5,977 nucleotides of DNA from CAZIKB01 sp964539665 (GCA_964539665.1 CAZIKB010000221.1:1-5977), one strand, 5' to 3'. Positions 1 to 5,491 are shown, counted from the first letter of the stretch. The notes: generated from the letters alone by a model not told the origin. Numbers and translations are program-made.

Positions 1-7
1 CCTTGAT

Positions 8-54
8 TCTCACTTTAATACTCTTCATTTTTTCATAAAACTTTTGACACTACC
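8..54. repeat. Left arm of a perfect 47-bp terminal inverted repeat (probable IS end)
   Basis: These 47 bases are the exact reverse complement of 5931-5977, the last bases of the window; identity stops at 54/55 on this side and 5930/5931 on the other. A sharp boundary with no mismatch suggests recently duplicated mobile DNA whose body lies outside the window. The inner tip ends in TTTTGACACTACC, which fits the kind of terminus seen in some transposases' inverted repeats, but no transposase is visible and the family is not assigned. The seven bases 1-7 lie further into the presumed element. Confidence 0.75.
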
Positions 55-170
55 GTAATTTCATGAATTGACACTGTTTGATACGAAACAAAGATAGAGC
101 GAAATTAGTAAATAGTAATAGCTTAAGATTAGATGAGGATTGCAATCTGTAGCTATCATATAAATTTAAC

Positions 171-198
171 TTGATCCTTATTTATGTGTCGCTATATT
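171..198 (+). promoter_or_regulatory. Candidate sigma-70-type promoter for the hydrolase gene
   Basis: TTGATC at 171-176 (4 of 6 to TTGACA) and TATATT at 193-198 (5 of 6 to TATAAT) are separated by 16 bp and lie about 50 bp before the ATG at 248. A 10-bp perfect palindrome, GATTGCAATC, lies upstream at 138-147 and could bind a regulator. In such AT-rich DNA a match of this quality can arise by chance. Confidence 0.35.
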
Positions 199-247
199 AG
201 ATGAAACTAAAATTTAGTGGGTAGCTTAAATTCATAAATCTTAAACT

Positions 248-1594
248 ATGGATAGGAAAATATTTTTAAGGACATGGGTTCTTGCTACAATATTAGCTTT
301 CACCTTTCCAGGATTATTTAGTTGTTTCATCCCTCCAAGGCATTACATGGCTCAATTTTCCAGAAATCCCGAGTTAAGAACTCTGGAAGAATTCTTACAA
401 TTGCTGCCAAAAGAGACTATTGATACATATTCCATAGGACAACCTTTTGATGTGAGTTATAATTGTGAGAAGATAATAAATATGGATAGTGGAAAAATTA
501 TGCCTTCTTTTGCACAAGAATTAATGAACAGATTCAAATGGAATAAAAAATATGCAAGTACTCATGATTATTTTTCAATAGAGGCAGAGATTCCTAATCC
601 TATTGGATTAGTTCCTCTGAATGGAGATAAAATGCCTAAAGTGAGATTGGAGTTTATTGCAAGTAAAGAAGGAAAAAGAAAAACTGCGATTATTGTTCCT
701 CCTCTGATGCATCCTGAATTAGATGAGTTTACTACATTTAAAAAAATATTAATTGAAAAGTATATTGTTGGGAGATTATTGGATAATGATTGGAATGTTG
801 CTGTGCAACTACACCCAAAGCTTCCTGGAAGCCCTCCAAAGTTAATTAATGGAAAAGAAAATGGAAATTATTTGGTGACTGGAAAAAATGATAATTTTGC
901 TGATTGGCTTTCAAGGAATAATTTTGGACCGTATATTTCTTATTTTCGCCATGCAGCAGAAACTATAAAGAATATACTGAGGGATATGAAAAAAACAAAG
1001 GAGGATGAGATGGCTGTGATTGGTGTAAGTTATGGGGGTGCTCTTACAACACTCTCTTGGTCTTCATTTAATCAATTCATGGTGTGGCATGAAAATGGAG
1101 TAAAAAGACACGCTCCTATTTGCACTTATCCTGTTGCTGGTGGCAACATAGCATATTTTTTTGAGGAAACACATTCAAAATTAGGCGGCAAAGCAAGAGA
1201 TGAGATGATGATTAATCTGGAATTTAAAAAAACTTCTGATTTAAGAAAATGGATTGAAAATTCAATGCCTGACTATGAGCATCTTATTGGCTCCAACACC
1301 CTTGTGATTAACTCAGGAGTGCAATTCAAAGATTACTCAATTCCCAATCATTCGCAAAAAATCCAAACAGATAAATTAGATAAAAACGTTTTTATAGCGT
1401 ATTTTGATGGCACGCTTTATATACCAACTCTTAAGACAGGGGCTCGTGAGGCAGGAGCGCATGTAGCAACAATGGCAAGTTTTGCTTTACCAGAAAAGGC
1501 ATTTGATCCTCTTAGCTATTTAACAAAAGAATCTCCACTTTTTTTTAAATACATGAATTATCATTTTAATCTAATTCACAAACACTTAAAATAG
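248..1594 (+). CDS. Putative exported or lipid-anchored alpha/beta hydrolase
   Basis: 448 aa. The N-terminus has a basic start (MDRK), a hydrophobic stretch at about residues 9-24, and LFSC at 23-26, which resembles a lipobox with an unusual Phe at -2. A lipoprotein or secreted location is therefore inferred. A nucleophile-elbow motif GVSYGG (259-264) puts the candidate serine at 261. Asp388 (in AYFDGTLYIP) and His405 (in GAHVA) lie downstream in the order expected for a Ser-Asp-His triad. The IIVPP at 148-152 looks like the strand and oxyanion-hole region that opens such folds. The substrate is unknown; esterase, lipase or peptidase-like activity are all possible. The ATG has no clear Shine-Dalgarno sequence; the next Met (34) would lose the signal. 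The gene is noticeably AT-richer than the radical SAM gene. It is separated from the glnA remnant by 164 bp and is probably a single-gene transcript. Confidence 0.6.
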   Translation: MDRKIFLRTWVLATILAFTFPGLFSCFIPPRHYMAQFSRNPELRTLEEFLQLLPKETIDTYSIGQPFDVSYNCEKIINMDSGKIMPSFAQELMNRFKWNKKYASTHDYFSIEAEIPNPIGLVPLNGDKMPKVRLEFIASKEGKRKTAIIVPPLMHPELDEFTTFKKILIEKYIVGRLLDNDWNVAVQLHPKLPGSPPKLINGKENGNYLVTGKNDNFADWLSRNNFGPYISYFRHAAETIKNILRDMKKTKEDEMAVIGVSYGGALTTLSWSSFNQFMVWHENGVKRHAPICTYPVAGGNIAYFFEETHSKLGGKARDEMMINLEFKKTSDLRKWIENSMPDYEHLIGSNTLVINSGVQFKDYSIPNHSQKIQTDKLDKNVFIAYFDGTLYIPTLKTGAREAGAHVATMASFALPEKAFDPLSYLTKESPLFFKYMNYHFNLIHKHLK

Positions 1595-1605
1595 ATAAGA
1601 CGTCT

Positions 1606-1644
1606 TTACGCATCTTCGTAATGTCCGGGTTTGAATTTTTTTTT
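1606..1644 (+). terminator. Weak possible terminator after the hydrolase gene
   Basis: A 5-bp stem (TTACG 1606-1610 with CGTAA 1617-1621, 6-nt loop) precedes a run of nine T at 1636-1644, but 14 nt separate stem and T run. A 10-bp palindrome AAGACGTCTT is at 1597-1606. The spacing is poor for an intrinsic terminator, so this is only suggestive. Confidence 0.2.
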
Positions 1645-1758
1645 ACGTCCTTTTAATCTAATAGTCCTAATTTTTCTTGCTTTCTTTCTTGTAAATCACC
1701 ATATTTCAATTTACTAAAATTGCGGTTGTCATTATTGTACTCCGGAGAGCAATCCATA

Positions 1759-2242
1759 ATGATAAAAGATAAAGAGTATGTTTTAAAAACAACCAGGGAG
1801 AATAATGTCAAGTTTATACGATTGTGGTTTACTGACATCTTAGGCTTTTTGAAAAGTTTTACAATTACCAACAGAGAGCTGGAGATGGCATTGGAGGAGG
1901 GCGCTGGTTTTGATGGTTCATCCATAGAAGGATTTGCTCGAATTGATGAGAGCGATATTAGCTGCGGGTTTAGAGGGAATAGAAAAAGATTACGATATCA
2001 TCCCTCCTGTTGAACTCAATGTTTATAACTTAACTGAAGAGGAAAGAAAAGAACTTAATATCAACACTTTACCAGAGGATCTTTTTGAGGCCATAAAAGT
2101 AATGGAATCCAGTGAGTTGATGAAAAGTGCGCTGGGTGAACATGTCTTTTATACCTTATTAGAAAATAAAAAGCTTGAATGGGAAGACTATCGCGCACAA
2201 TTAACTGACTGGGAAATGAAAAACTATTTTCCAATTTTATGA
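1759..2242 (+). pseudogene. glnA: Glutamine synthetase type I, internally deleted and frameshifted
   Basis: An intact type I glutamine synthetase (about 440-470 aa) makes glutamine from glutamate, ammonia and ATP. Here only its two ends survive. From ATG 1759 (Shine-Dalgarno GGAG at 1744-1747) about 66 residues match the N-terminal beta-grasp domain, including WFTDILG, the GFDGSSIEGF loop (50-59) and ARIDESD (60-66). From about 1952, in the next frame, ~96 residues match the family C-terminus: ILAAGLEGI, PPVELNVYNLTEEE, ALGEHVFYTLLE and WEDYRAQLTDWE, to the TGA at 2240-2242. The junction lies within 1951-1960, and about 280 codons carrying the metal, ATP and glutamate sites are missing. The deletion is not a multiple of three, so the first frame runs on to a stop at 2011-2013. 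The product cannot be an active enzyme. The ends are well preserved, so the loss looks recent. The open frame extends back to an ATG at 1720, but those 13 residues do not resemble the family. Confidence 0.9.
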
Positions 2243-2270
2243 TGATTTATACCAAAACAATCTTTCTTTA

Positions 2271-2290
2271 AAAAGGTTAGCTTTTAACCT
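2271..2290 (+). other. Small hairpin upstream of the queD-like gene
   Basis: AGGTTA (2274-2279) pairs with TAACCT (2285-2290) over a 5-nt loop. An overlapping alternative pairs AAAAG (2271-2275) with CTTTT (2281-2285). No T run follows, so this is not a convincing terminator. It lies between the glnA remnant and the ATG at 2312 and could mark the end of the glnA transcript or a leader structure. Confidence 0.25.
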
Positions 2291-2311
2291 CGACATTATT
2301 AGTTGACAATT

Positions 2312-2638
2312 ATGAAATTAGGTACGACTCATTACATTGACTGCGCGCATTCTTTACCGGGTCATCCCAAATGCGGACAATTACATGGCCACACGTATAA
2401 GGTTGAAGTCATCCTCGAAGGTGAAAACAAAGATGGCATGGTAATAGATTTTGCCGACATGAAGGCTGTAATTAGGAAAATTCTTCATAGATATGATCAC
2501 AAATCCTTAAATGATTTTTTAGAATATCCTTCAGTGGAAAATATTTGTGAAATGCTGCAAACAGAGCTTAAAGAGCAACTTAAATTCTCATTCACGATTC
2601 GAGTATGGGAAGGGAAAGATAAATGGGCAGAATTATAA
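2312..2638 (+). CDS. queD: QueD/PTPS-family protein (6-carboxytetrahydropterin synthase-like)
   Basis: 108 aa from the ATG at 2312. A TTG at 2303 would add three residues, but family members usually begin near MKLG..YIDCAH, so the ATG is preferred; neither start has a good ribosome-binding site. QueD converts 7,8-dihydroneopterin triphosphate to 6-carboxy-5,6,7,8-tetrahydropterin, the second step toward queuosine and other deazaguanines. Counting from the ATG, zinc-ligand histidines are His13, His25 and His27, the catalytic Cys21 sits in the CxxxHGH motif (21-27), the Asp62-His63 pair is in YDHKSLND, and Glu100 near the C-terminus would anchor the pterin. The C-x3-HGH form favours QueD over eukaryotic-type PTPS. 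It is slightly shorter than the ~120-aa E. coli enzyme but all key residues are visible. No queC, queE or queF lies beside it; the radical SAM protein at 3789 is too long and too different to be QueE. Confidence 0.8.
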   Translation: MKLGTTHYIDCAHSLPGHPKCGQLHGHTYKVEVILEGENKDGMVIDFADMKAVIRKILHRYDHKSLNDFLEYPSVENICEMLQTELKEQLKFSFTIRVWEGKDKWAEL

Positions 2639-2703
2639 TTAATAATTGAAAATGTTCATCACAAATGTCTTTATCAATATCCGTAGTTGGTTTGGAGTAA
2701 ATA

Positions 2704-2895
2704 ATGAAATACAAAGTTAATTTGGAAAAAACTGAAGAAGGATATGCGGTTTGGTGCCCTGGATTGCCAGGATGCTGGTCGCAAGGTCAAGATGAAGAAG
2801 AAGCTTTAGAAAATATAAAAGATGCCATAAAAGCCTATTTGGAAACTGCCGAAGAATTAAGCAAAAACAAATTATCTCGCATAATTGAAGTTTAA
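2704..2895 (+). CDS. hicB: HicB-family antitoxin (short form)
   Basis: 63 aa. It matches the short HicB family (degraded RNase H-like fold): an N-terminal strand with YKVNLEKTEEGYAVWCPGLPGC, then SQGQDEEEALENIKDAI, then a helix with YLETAEEL. The family member binds and blocks the HicA mRNA-cleaving toxin. This version lacks the C-terminal DNA-binding domain found in longer HicB proteins, so direct autorepression is less likely. The ATG follows a good ribosome-binding site (GGAG 2694-2697, 6 nt spacing). The hicA gene starts 3 nt after its stop codon, so the two are probably translationally coupled. The strong antitoxin site and weak toxin site would favour excess antitoxin. Confidence 0.88.
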   Translation: MKYKVNLEKTEEGYAVWCPGLPGCWSQGQDEEEALENIKDAIKAYLETAEELSKNKLSRIIEV

Positions 2896-2898
2896 TAG

Positions 2899-3111
2899 AT
2901 GACAAAAATTCCTGGTATCAATCATAAAAGAGCGATAAATGCTCTTGAAAAAGCAGGATTTTGGGTTGCTCGACAGGGAAAACATGTCACCATGACTAAC
3001 GGAGAACGCATCATTACGATTCCCAGAGCAAATCCTATTAATGCGTTTACTATGGGTGGAATAGTAAGAGATTCAGGGTTATCAATTGAAGAATTTAAAA
3101 AATTAATTTAA
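2899..3111 (+). CDS. hicA: HicA-family toxin (mRNA interferase)
   Basis: 70 aa, a normal length for the double-stranded-RNA-binding-fold toxin HicA, a ribonuclease that cleaves mRNA when HicB is lost. The protein shows the helix RAINALEKAGFWVARQGKH, with candidate catalytic His29 in the GKHVTMTNG segment (the usual GSH position, here GKH), then ITIPRANPIN and the C-terminal GGIVRDSGLSIEEF that matches the family ending. The order antitoxin then toxin is the reverse of the classical hicAB layout but is common with short HicB proteins. No strong ribosome-binding site precedes the ATG, which suggests coupling to hicB. Nothing looks broken, so the pair is likely functional. A 19-nt gap leads to the Rrf2 gene. 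Confidence 0.87.
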   Translation: MTKIPGINHKRAINALEKAGFWVARQGKHVTMTNGERIITIPRANPINAFTMGGIVRDSGLSIEEFKKLI

Positions 3112-3130
3112 CGAGCTGAATTAACAGACA

Positions 3131-3550
3131 TTGTTCAAACTAAACAAAAGCACACGATTCGCACTTTACTCAATTGTTGAGCTTAGTAATAATCCGCAGG
3201 CGATAGTTTCTGCAGGAGAAATTGCTGCAAAATACAAAATATCCGAGCATCATGTTGCAAAAGTGCTTCAGCAATTGGTAAAGACAGGAATTATCCGTAG
3301 CATACGCGGGATTAGAGGAGGATTTCAAATTGCTAAAGAGCCTAAAGAAATTACTATTATGGATGTTGTAGGCATTTTTGAACCGCACCTCCAACAAAAC
3401 AGTTGTCTTTTGTTGGATTTCAACGAAGATTGCCCGTTTCCAAACACCTGCAGTATTGGAGAGGTGTTTAATGAAATCCAGGAACAAGCCTTCTATACAC
3501 TTAAGTCGGTGTCAATAGCCACACTTATTGCTCCCAAGAAAATATCATAG
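3131..3550 (+). CDS. Rrf2-family transcriptional regulator with probable Fe-S cluster
   Basis: 139 aa from a TTG start. TTG is chosen because the resulting N-terminus, FKLNKSTRFALYSIVEL, aligns with the typical Rrf2 opening (MRLSTKGRYALRALLEL). The winged helix covers about residues 3-80: ISEHHVAKVLQQLVKTGII (38-56) is the recognition region, and SIRGIRGGFQIAKEPKEI (57-74) the wing. Three cysteines follow at 92, 101 and 107 (C-x8-C-x5-C), the region where IscR and NsrR bind [2Fe-2S] or [4Fe-4S] clusters; their spacing matches neither exactly. Rrf2 proteins sense Fe-S status, nitric oxide, redox or cysteine. The signal here is unknown. The gene lies 19 bp after hicA and may be co-transcribed with hicBA. 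A strong promoter with operator-like symmetry sits 13 bp after its stop, ahead of the radical SAM gene, which is the most likely target. Confidence 0.85.
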   Translation: MFKLNKSTRFALYSIVELSNNPQAIVSAGEIAAKYKISEHHVAKVLQQLVKTGIIRSIRGIRGGFQIAKEPKEITIMDVVGIFEPHLQQNSCLLLDFNEDCPFPNTCSIGEVFNEIQEQAFYTLKSVSIATLIAPKKIS

Positions 3551-3563
3551 CTACATTTTTTTA

Positions 3564-3592
3564 TTGACAAATACGAGTATATAATCTATATT
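3564..3592 (+). promoter_or_regulatory. Near-consensus sigma-70-type promoter with operator-like palindromes
   Basis: TTGACA (3564-3569, 6 of 6) and TATATT (3587-3592, 5 of 6) are separated by exactly 17 bp. The spacer holds the inverted repeat ATAC-GA-GTAT (3571-3580), and ATATA-ATC-TATAT (3579-3591) overlaps the -10 box. Dyads between -35 and -10 are typical repressor sites, and the divergence of transcript (starting near 3599) leads to the radical SAM gene. Rrf2 binding is an inference from position and symmetry only. Confidence 0.7.
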
Positions 3593-3664
3593 GCGTTATT
3601 AGTGTTTGACCGAAAACTGCCTTTTCTTGTCACTCCTGCATGATTTAAGAAGGAATCCCCTACT

Positions 3665-3721
3665 ATGCTCAAGTTGATTTCTTATATATTCATAGGGAAT
3701 GACATTTGGCAACGTAACTGA
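3665..3721 (+). CDS. Possible 18-aa leader peptide before the radical SAM gene
   Basis: An ATG at 3665 opens an 18-codon frame ending at TGA 3719-3721, encoding MLKLISYIFIGNDIWQRN. A purine-rich AAGAAGGA-like site (about 3647-3653) precedes it, with spacing of about 11 nt, slightly long. It lies wholly within the 5' leader of the transcript expected from the 3564 promoter. Such a short frame could occur by chance. It would matter only if it couples translation to the downstream leader structure. Confidence 0.2.
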   Translation: MLKLISYIFIGNDIWQRN

Positions 3722-3738
3722 TTAATAAAAAAGTTCAC

Positions 3739-3760
3739 AATTAATCGAATTATATTAATT
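3739..3760 (+). other. AT-rich stem in the radical SAM leader
   Basis: AATTAAT (3739-3745) pairs perfectly with ATTAATT (3754-3760) over an 8-nt loop, ending 14 nt before the ribosome-binding site. It is all A-T pairs and so weak. No known riboswitch was recognised in the 3593-3774 leader. Confidence 0.2.
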
Positions 3761-3788
3761 TTTAAATAGATATTGGAGGGAGAAACGG

Positions 3789-5015
3789 ATGGCTATTAAA
3801 TTAGAGCCCAGAAATTACTATCGATTGCCCTGGAGTTTAACAGATAATGCCATTTCCTGGTTGGAACCTACCTGGAAATGTAATATATATTGTGAAGGAT
3901 GTTACCGTATTAACGATCCACGCGGGCACAAACCCTTAGAGCAAATTAAAGAAGAACTTGCCGTATTCAACAAATTTCGCAAAACCGATGGTTTCTCTAT
4001 TGCCGGCGGAGATCCACTCATCCATCCAGAGATCGTGGAGATAGTGCGGATGATTGCAGATTATGGCGTGAAGCCAATACTCAACACGAATGGGGTGGCA
4101 TTAACTAAAGAACTTTTAAAGGAACTAAAAGCAGCCGGCGCCAAAGGCTTTACCTTTCATGTAGACAGCAAGCAAAAACGACCTGGCTGGAAAAATAAAA
4201 ATGAAATTGAACTATGTGAATTACGCGAGCAATTTGCTGAGATGTTGCATGAAATTGGCGGACTCTCCTGTGCATTTAATTCCACAGTTTATGAAGATAC
4301 CCTGCAATTCACACCTGATCTGGTAAACTGGGCGCAAAAGCACATAGACAAAGTCCATGTGTTAGTGTTCATCGCTTATCGCGCCGCTATGCTTGATGGT
4401 CGGTTTGACTATTATTCTGGCGCCGATAAAGTAGATTTAGGAGAAATTCCTTACACATCTACTAATAACAGAAAACTGGATATCCAATCCATTGATATTT
4501 ATGAACTTATTCAACAACGATATCCAGATTTTGACAGCGCCGCTTACCTGAATGGCACGGATAAGCCCGATTCCTTTAAATGGTTATTGAGTGGTCGTAT
4601 TGGCACAAAGAAGAGAATTTACGGCTACGTGGGGCCAAAGTTTATAGAAATTGCCCAGATGTACCATCACCTGCGCCATGGACATTACCTGGCTTATAGC
4701 ATGCCCAAAGTACATCGCAGAGGCAAATCCTTGTTGTTGCTATCGTTTTTTGATTCTAAAGTTCGCTCAATTGCTAAAAACTTTTTTATCTCAGCAATGG
4801 CAAATCCACTACGTCTGTTCAAACGTTTGCATTACCAGTCCATCACGATTATCCAGCCAATAGATATCCTCGACAACGGTACCCAAAACATGTGCGACGG
4901 TTGCCCTGATATGACTGTACTTGATGGCAAATTGGTTTGGTCGTGCCGTATTGAAGAGCCAATGAGATACGGTAACTTTGTTAGAACCGTTCCAAAACAA
5001 ACTTCGACAAATTAG
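3789..5015 (+). CDS. Radical SAM protein of unassigned function
   Basis: 408 aa, with a strong ribosome-binding site (GGAGGG 3775-3780, 8 nt from the ATG). The radical SAM cluster motif is C31-x3-C35-x2-C38 in CNIYCEGCYR; AGGDP (72-76) is the SAM-binding GGE-like motif, and LNTNG (98-102) is the next barrel strand. Enzymes of this superfamily reductively cleave SAM with a [4Fe-4S] cluster to start radical chemistry. Distinctive blocks are HVDSKQKRPGW (124-134), ELCELREQFAEML (141-153) and VHVLVFIAYRAAM (189-201). A C-terminal set, C369-x2-C372-x13-C386 (CDGCPDM to WSCRIEE), could ligate an auxiliary cluster but does not fit the seven-Cys SPASM pattern. Residues ~315-346 are basic and hydrophobic and may contact membrane. 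It is not QueE, a peptide maturase with a visible precursor, or HpnH by motif. Substrate unknown. Richer in G+C than the hydrolase gene. Probably regulated by the upstream Rrf2 protein. Confidence 0.85.
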   Translation: MAIKLEPRNYYRLPWSLTDNAISWLEPTWKCNIYCEGCYRINDPRGHKPLEQIKEELAVFNKFRKTDGFSIAGGDPLIHPEIVEIVRMIADYGVKPILNTNGVALTKELLKELKAAGAKGFTFHVDSKQKRPGWKNKNEIELCELREQFAEMLHEIGGLSCAFNSTVYEDTLQFTPDLVNWAQKHIDKVHVLVFIAYRAAMLDGRFDYYSGADKVDLGEIPYTSTNNRKLDIQSIDIYELIQQRYPDFDSAAYLNGTDKPDSFKWLLSGRIGTKKRIYGYVGPKFIEIAQMYHHLRHGHYLAYSMPKVHRRGKSLLLLSFFDSKVRSIAKNFFISAMANPLRLFKRLHYQSITIIQPIDILDNGTQNMCDGCPDMTVLDGKLVWSCRIEEPMRYGNFVRTVPKQTSTN

Positions 5016-5039
5016 ATCGCGAGAAAAGATTCATCATGA

Positions 5040-5100
5040 GGGTGTACGGGCTTTTTAGCCTGAGAAAATAACATTGAAGACAATCTATGCCTGTACACTC
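5040..5100 (+). other. Long stem-loop just after the radical SAM stop codon
   Basis: GTGTACGGGC (5042-5051) pairs with GCCTGTACAC (5089-5098) with one G-U, and two more pairs (5040-5041 with 5099-5100, one G-U) extend the stem to 12 bp over a 37-nt loop. A smaller alternative, GGCT-TTTT-AGCC (5049-5060), competes with its left arm. No T run follows, so it is not an intrinsic terminator. It could protect the mRNA 3' end or be part of the repeat-rich region that follows. Confidence 0.45.
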
Positions 5101-5142
5101 AATCCAATTGTTTTCAGAGAGCCTTCAACGATTGGCTATTAC

Positions 5143-5194
5143 CTTAGTACATCGTTTCATAAATACGGTTACGAATCAGTTAGACAGGATTAAC
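5143..5194. repeat. Left arm of a diverged 52-nt inverted repeat
   Basis: This arm aligns with the reverse complement of 5530-5581 at about 77% by hand count. Three blocks match exactly: CTTAGTAC (5143-5150 with 5574-5581), TTTCATAAATAC (5155-5166 with 5559-5570) and GACAGGATTAAC (5183-5194 with 5530-5541). The block between them is about half identical. Such arms bounding a hairpin-rich block suggest a degenerate non-autonomous element or a large RNA stem. The ACAGGATTAAC unit also recurs in shortened form just inside (GGATTAAC 5196-5203). Confidence 0.65.
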
Positions 5195-5204
5195 TGGATT
5201 AACG

Positions 5205-5228
5205 AGATAATGGGCATCCCGTTTATCA
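5205..5228 (+). other. Hairpin adjoining the left repeat arm
   Basis: GATAATGGG pairs with CCCGTTTATC around a CAT loop, with one G-U pair and a single bulged T, giving about nine pairs. It follows the left arm of the 5143-5194 repeat directly. No function is apparent. Confidence 0.35.
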
Positions 5229-5231
5229 GGT

Positions 5232-5280
5232 AAGCCTCGGAGTAATTTGAATTTCAATCATTTATCGAGGCTTCTTTTTT
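5232..5280 (+). terminator. Probable intrinsic terminator of the radical SAM transcript
   Basis: AAGCCTCG (5232-5239) pairs perfectly with CGAGGCTT (5266-5273), followed by C and six T (5275-5280). The 26-nt loop is long but contains a small nested TTGA/TCAA hairpin. Stem quality and the T run fit a rho-independent terminator, placed about 220 bp after the gene's stop codon. Alternatively it is simply one hairpin of the repeat-bounded block in which it sits. Confidence 0.55.
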
Positions 5281-5301
5281 AAAACCTATTCATAGCAGTC
5301 C

Positions 5302-5331
5302 GGGAAGTGTTACTGAAAGCAATAGTTTCCC
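5302..5331 (+). other. Small hairpin in the non-coding block
   Basis: GGGAA (5302-5306) pairs with TTCCC (5327-5331), and an imperfect inner helix TACTG/CAATA (5311-5315 with the segment ending near 5323) can stack within. It abuts the stronger hairpin at 5333. The inner pairing has one mismatch, so the structure is modest. Confidence 0.3.
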
Positions 5332-5332
5332 T

Positions 5333-5366
5333 GGCACAAGTAATTTCTTTGGTGAAATCTTGTGCC
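5333..5366 (+). other. Strong hairpin (13 bp with a 2-nt bulge) in the non-coding block
   Basis: GGCACAAG (5333-5340) pairs perfectly with CTTGTGCC (5359-5366). After a TA bulge, ATTTC (5343-5347) pairs with GAAAT (5354-5358) over a 6-nt TTTGGT loop. There is no T run on either strand, so this is not a terminator. The 3' arm can instead form GCCT-AAAA-AGGC (5364-5375), a mutually exclusive small hairpin. This is the most stable structure in the 5016-5977 stretch. Confidence 0.6.
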
Positions 5367-5390
5367 TAAAAAGGCAAAAACAAGGATTAA

Positions 5391-5417
5391 ATTAAAAGCA
5401 GAGAAAAGCTCTTTAAT
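5391..5417 (+). other. Bulged hairpin in the non-coding block
   Basis: AGAG (5400-5403) pairs with CTCT (5409-5412) over a 5-nt loop, and ATTAA (5391-5395) with TTAAT (5413-5417) across a 4-nt bulge. It is the last of a run of hairpins between 5232 and 5417. Individually weak. Confidence 0.3.
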
Positions 5418-5491
5418 ATTTCAGTGCCCATTTGATTTGTGGTCTGTTATTATGTTCGGGATTAGTCAAGTTGGCTGTAATGATTTATTTT

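Noticed and set aside
44..49. TTGACA at the IS-like end as an outward -35 for a hybrid promoter
   Set aside because: No acceptable -10 lies 16-18 bp downstream (67-72 reads ATTGAC). The same holds for the inward-facing copy at the right end.
1653..1925. Open frame of 90 codons on the minus strand
   Set aside because: It overlaps the start of the glnA remnant, whose plus-strand translation is clearly homologous to glutamine synthetase; the minus-strand product has no recognisable features.
3170..3487. Open frame of 105 codons on the minus strand
   Set aside because: It is antisense to the well-supported Rrf2 gene and looks like composition noise.
3593..3774. Known riboswitch in the radical SAM leader
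   Set aside because: I could not match any conserved riboswitch core; only an AT-rich stem and a short frame are visible.
4651..4863. Alternative-frame open stretch inside the radical SAM gene
   Set aside because: It is out of frame within a gene of clear homology and has a Cys-rich random-looking product.
3789..5015. QueE (7-carboxy-7-deazaguanine synthase) partner for the queD-like gene
   Set aside because: QueE is about 210-250 aa, whereas this protein is 408 aa with unrelated downstream blocks and an extra C-terminal cysteine set.
5036..5071. 11-codon frame starting at the ATG after the radical SAM gene
   Set aside because: It is too short, has no ribosome-binding site, and overlaps the stem-loop at 5040-5100.
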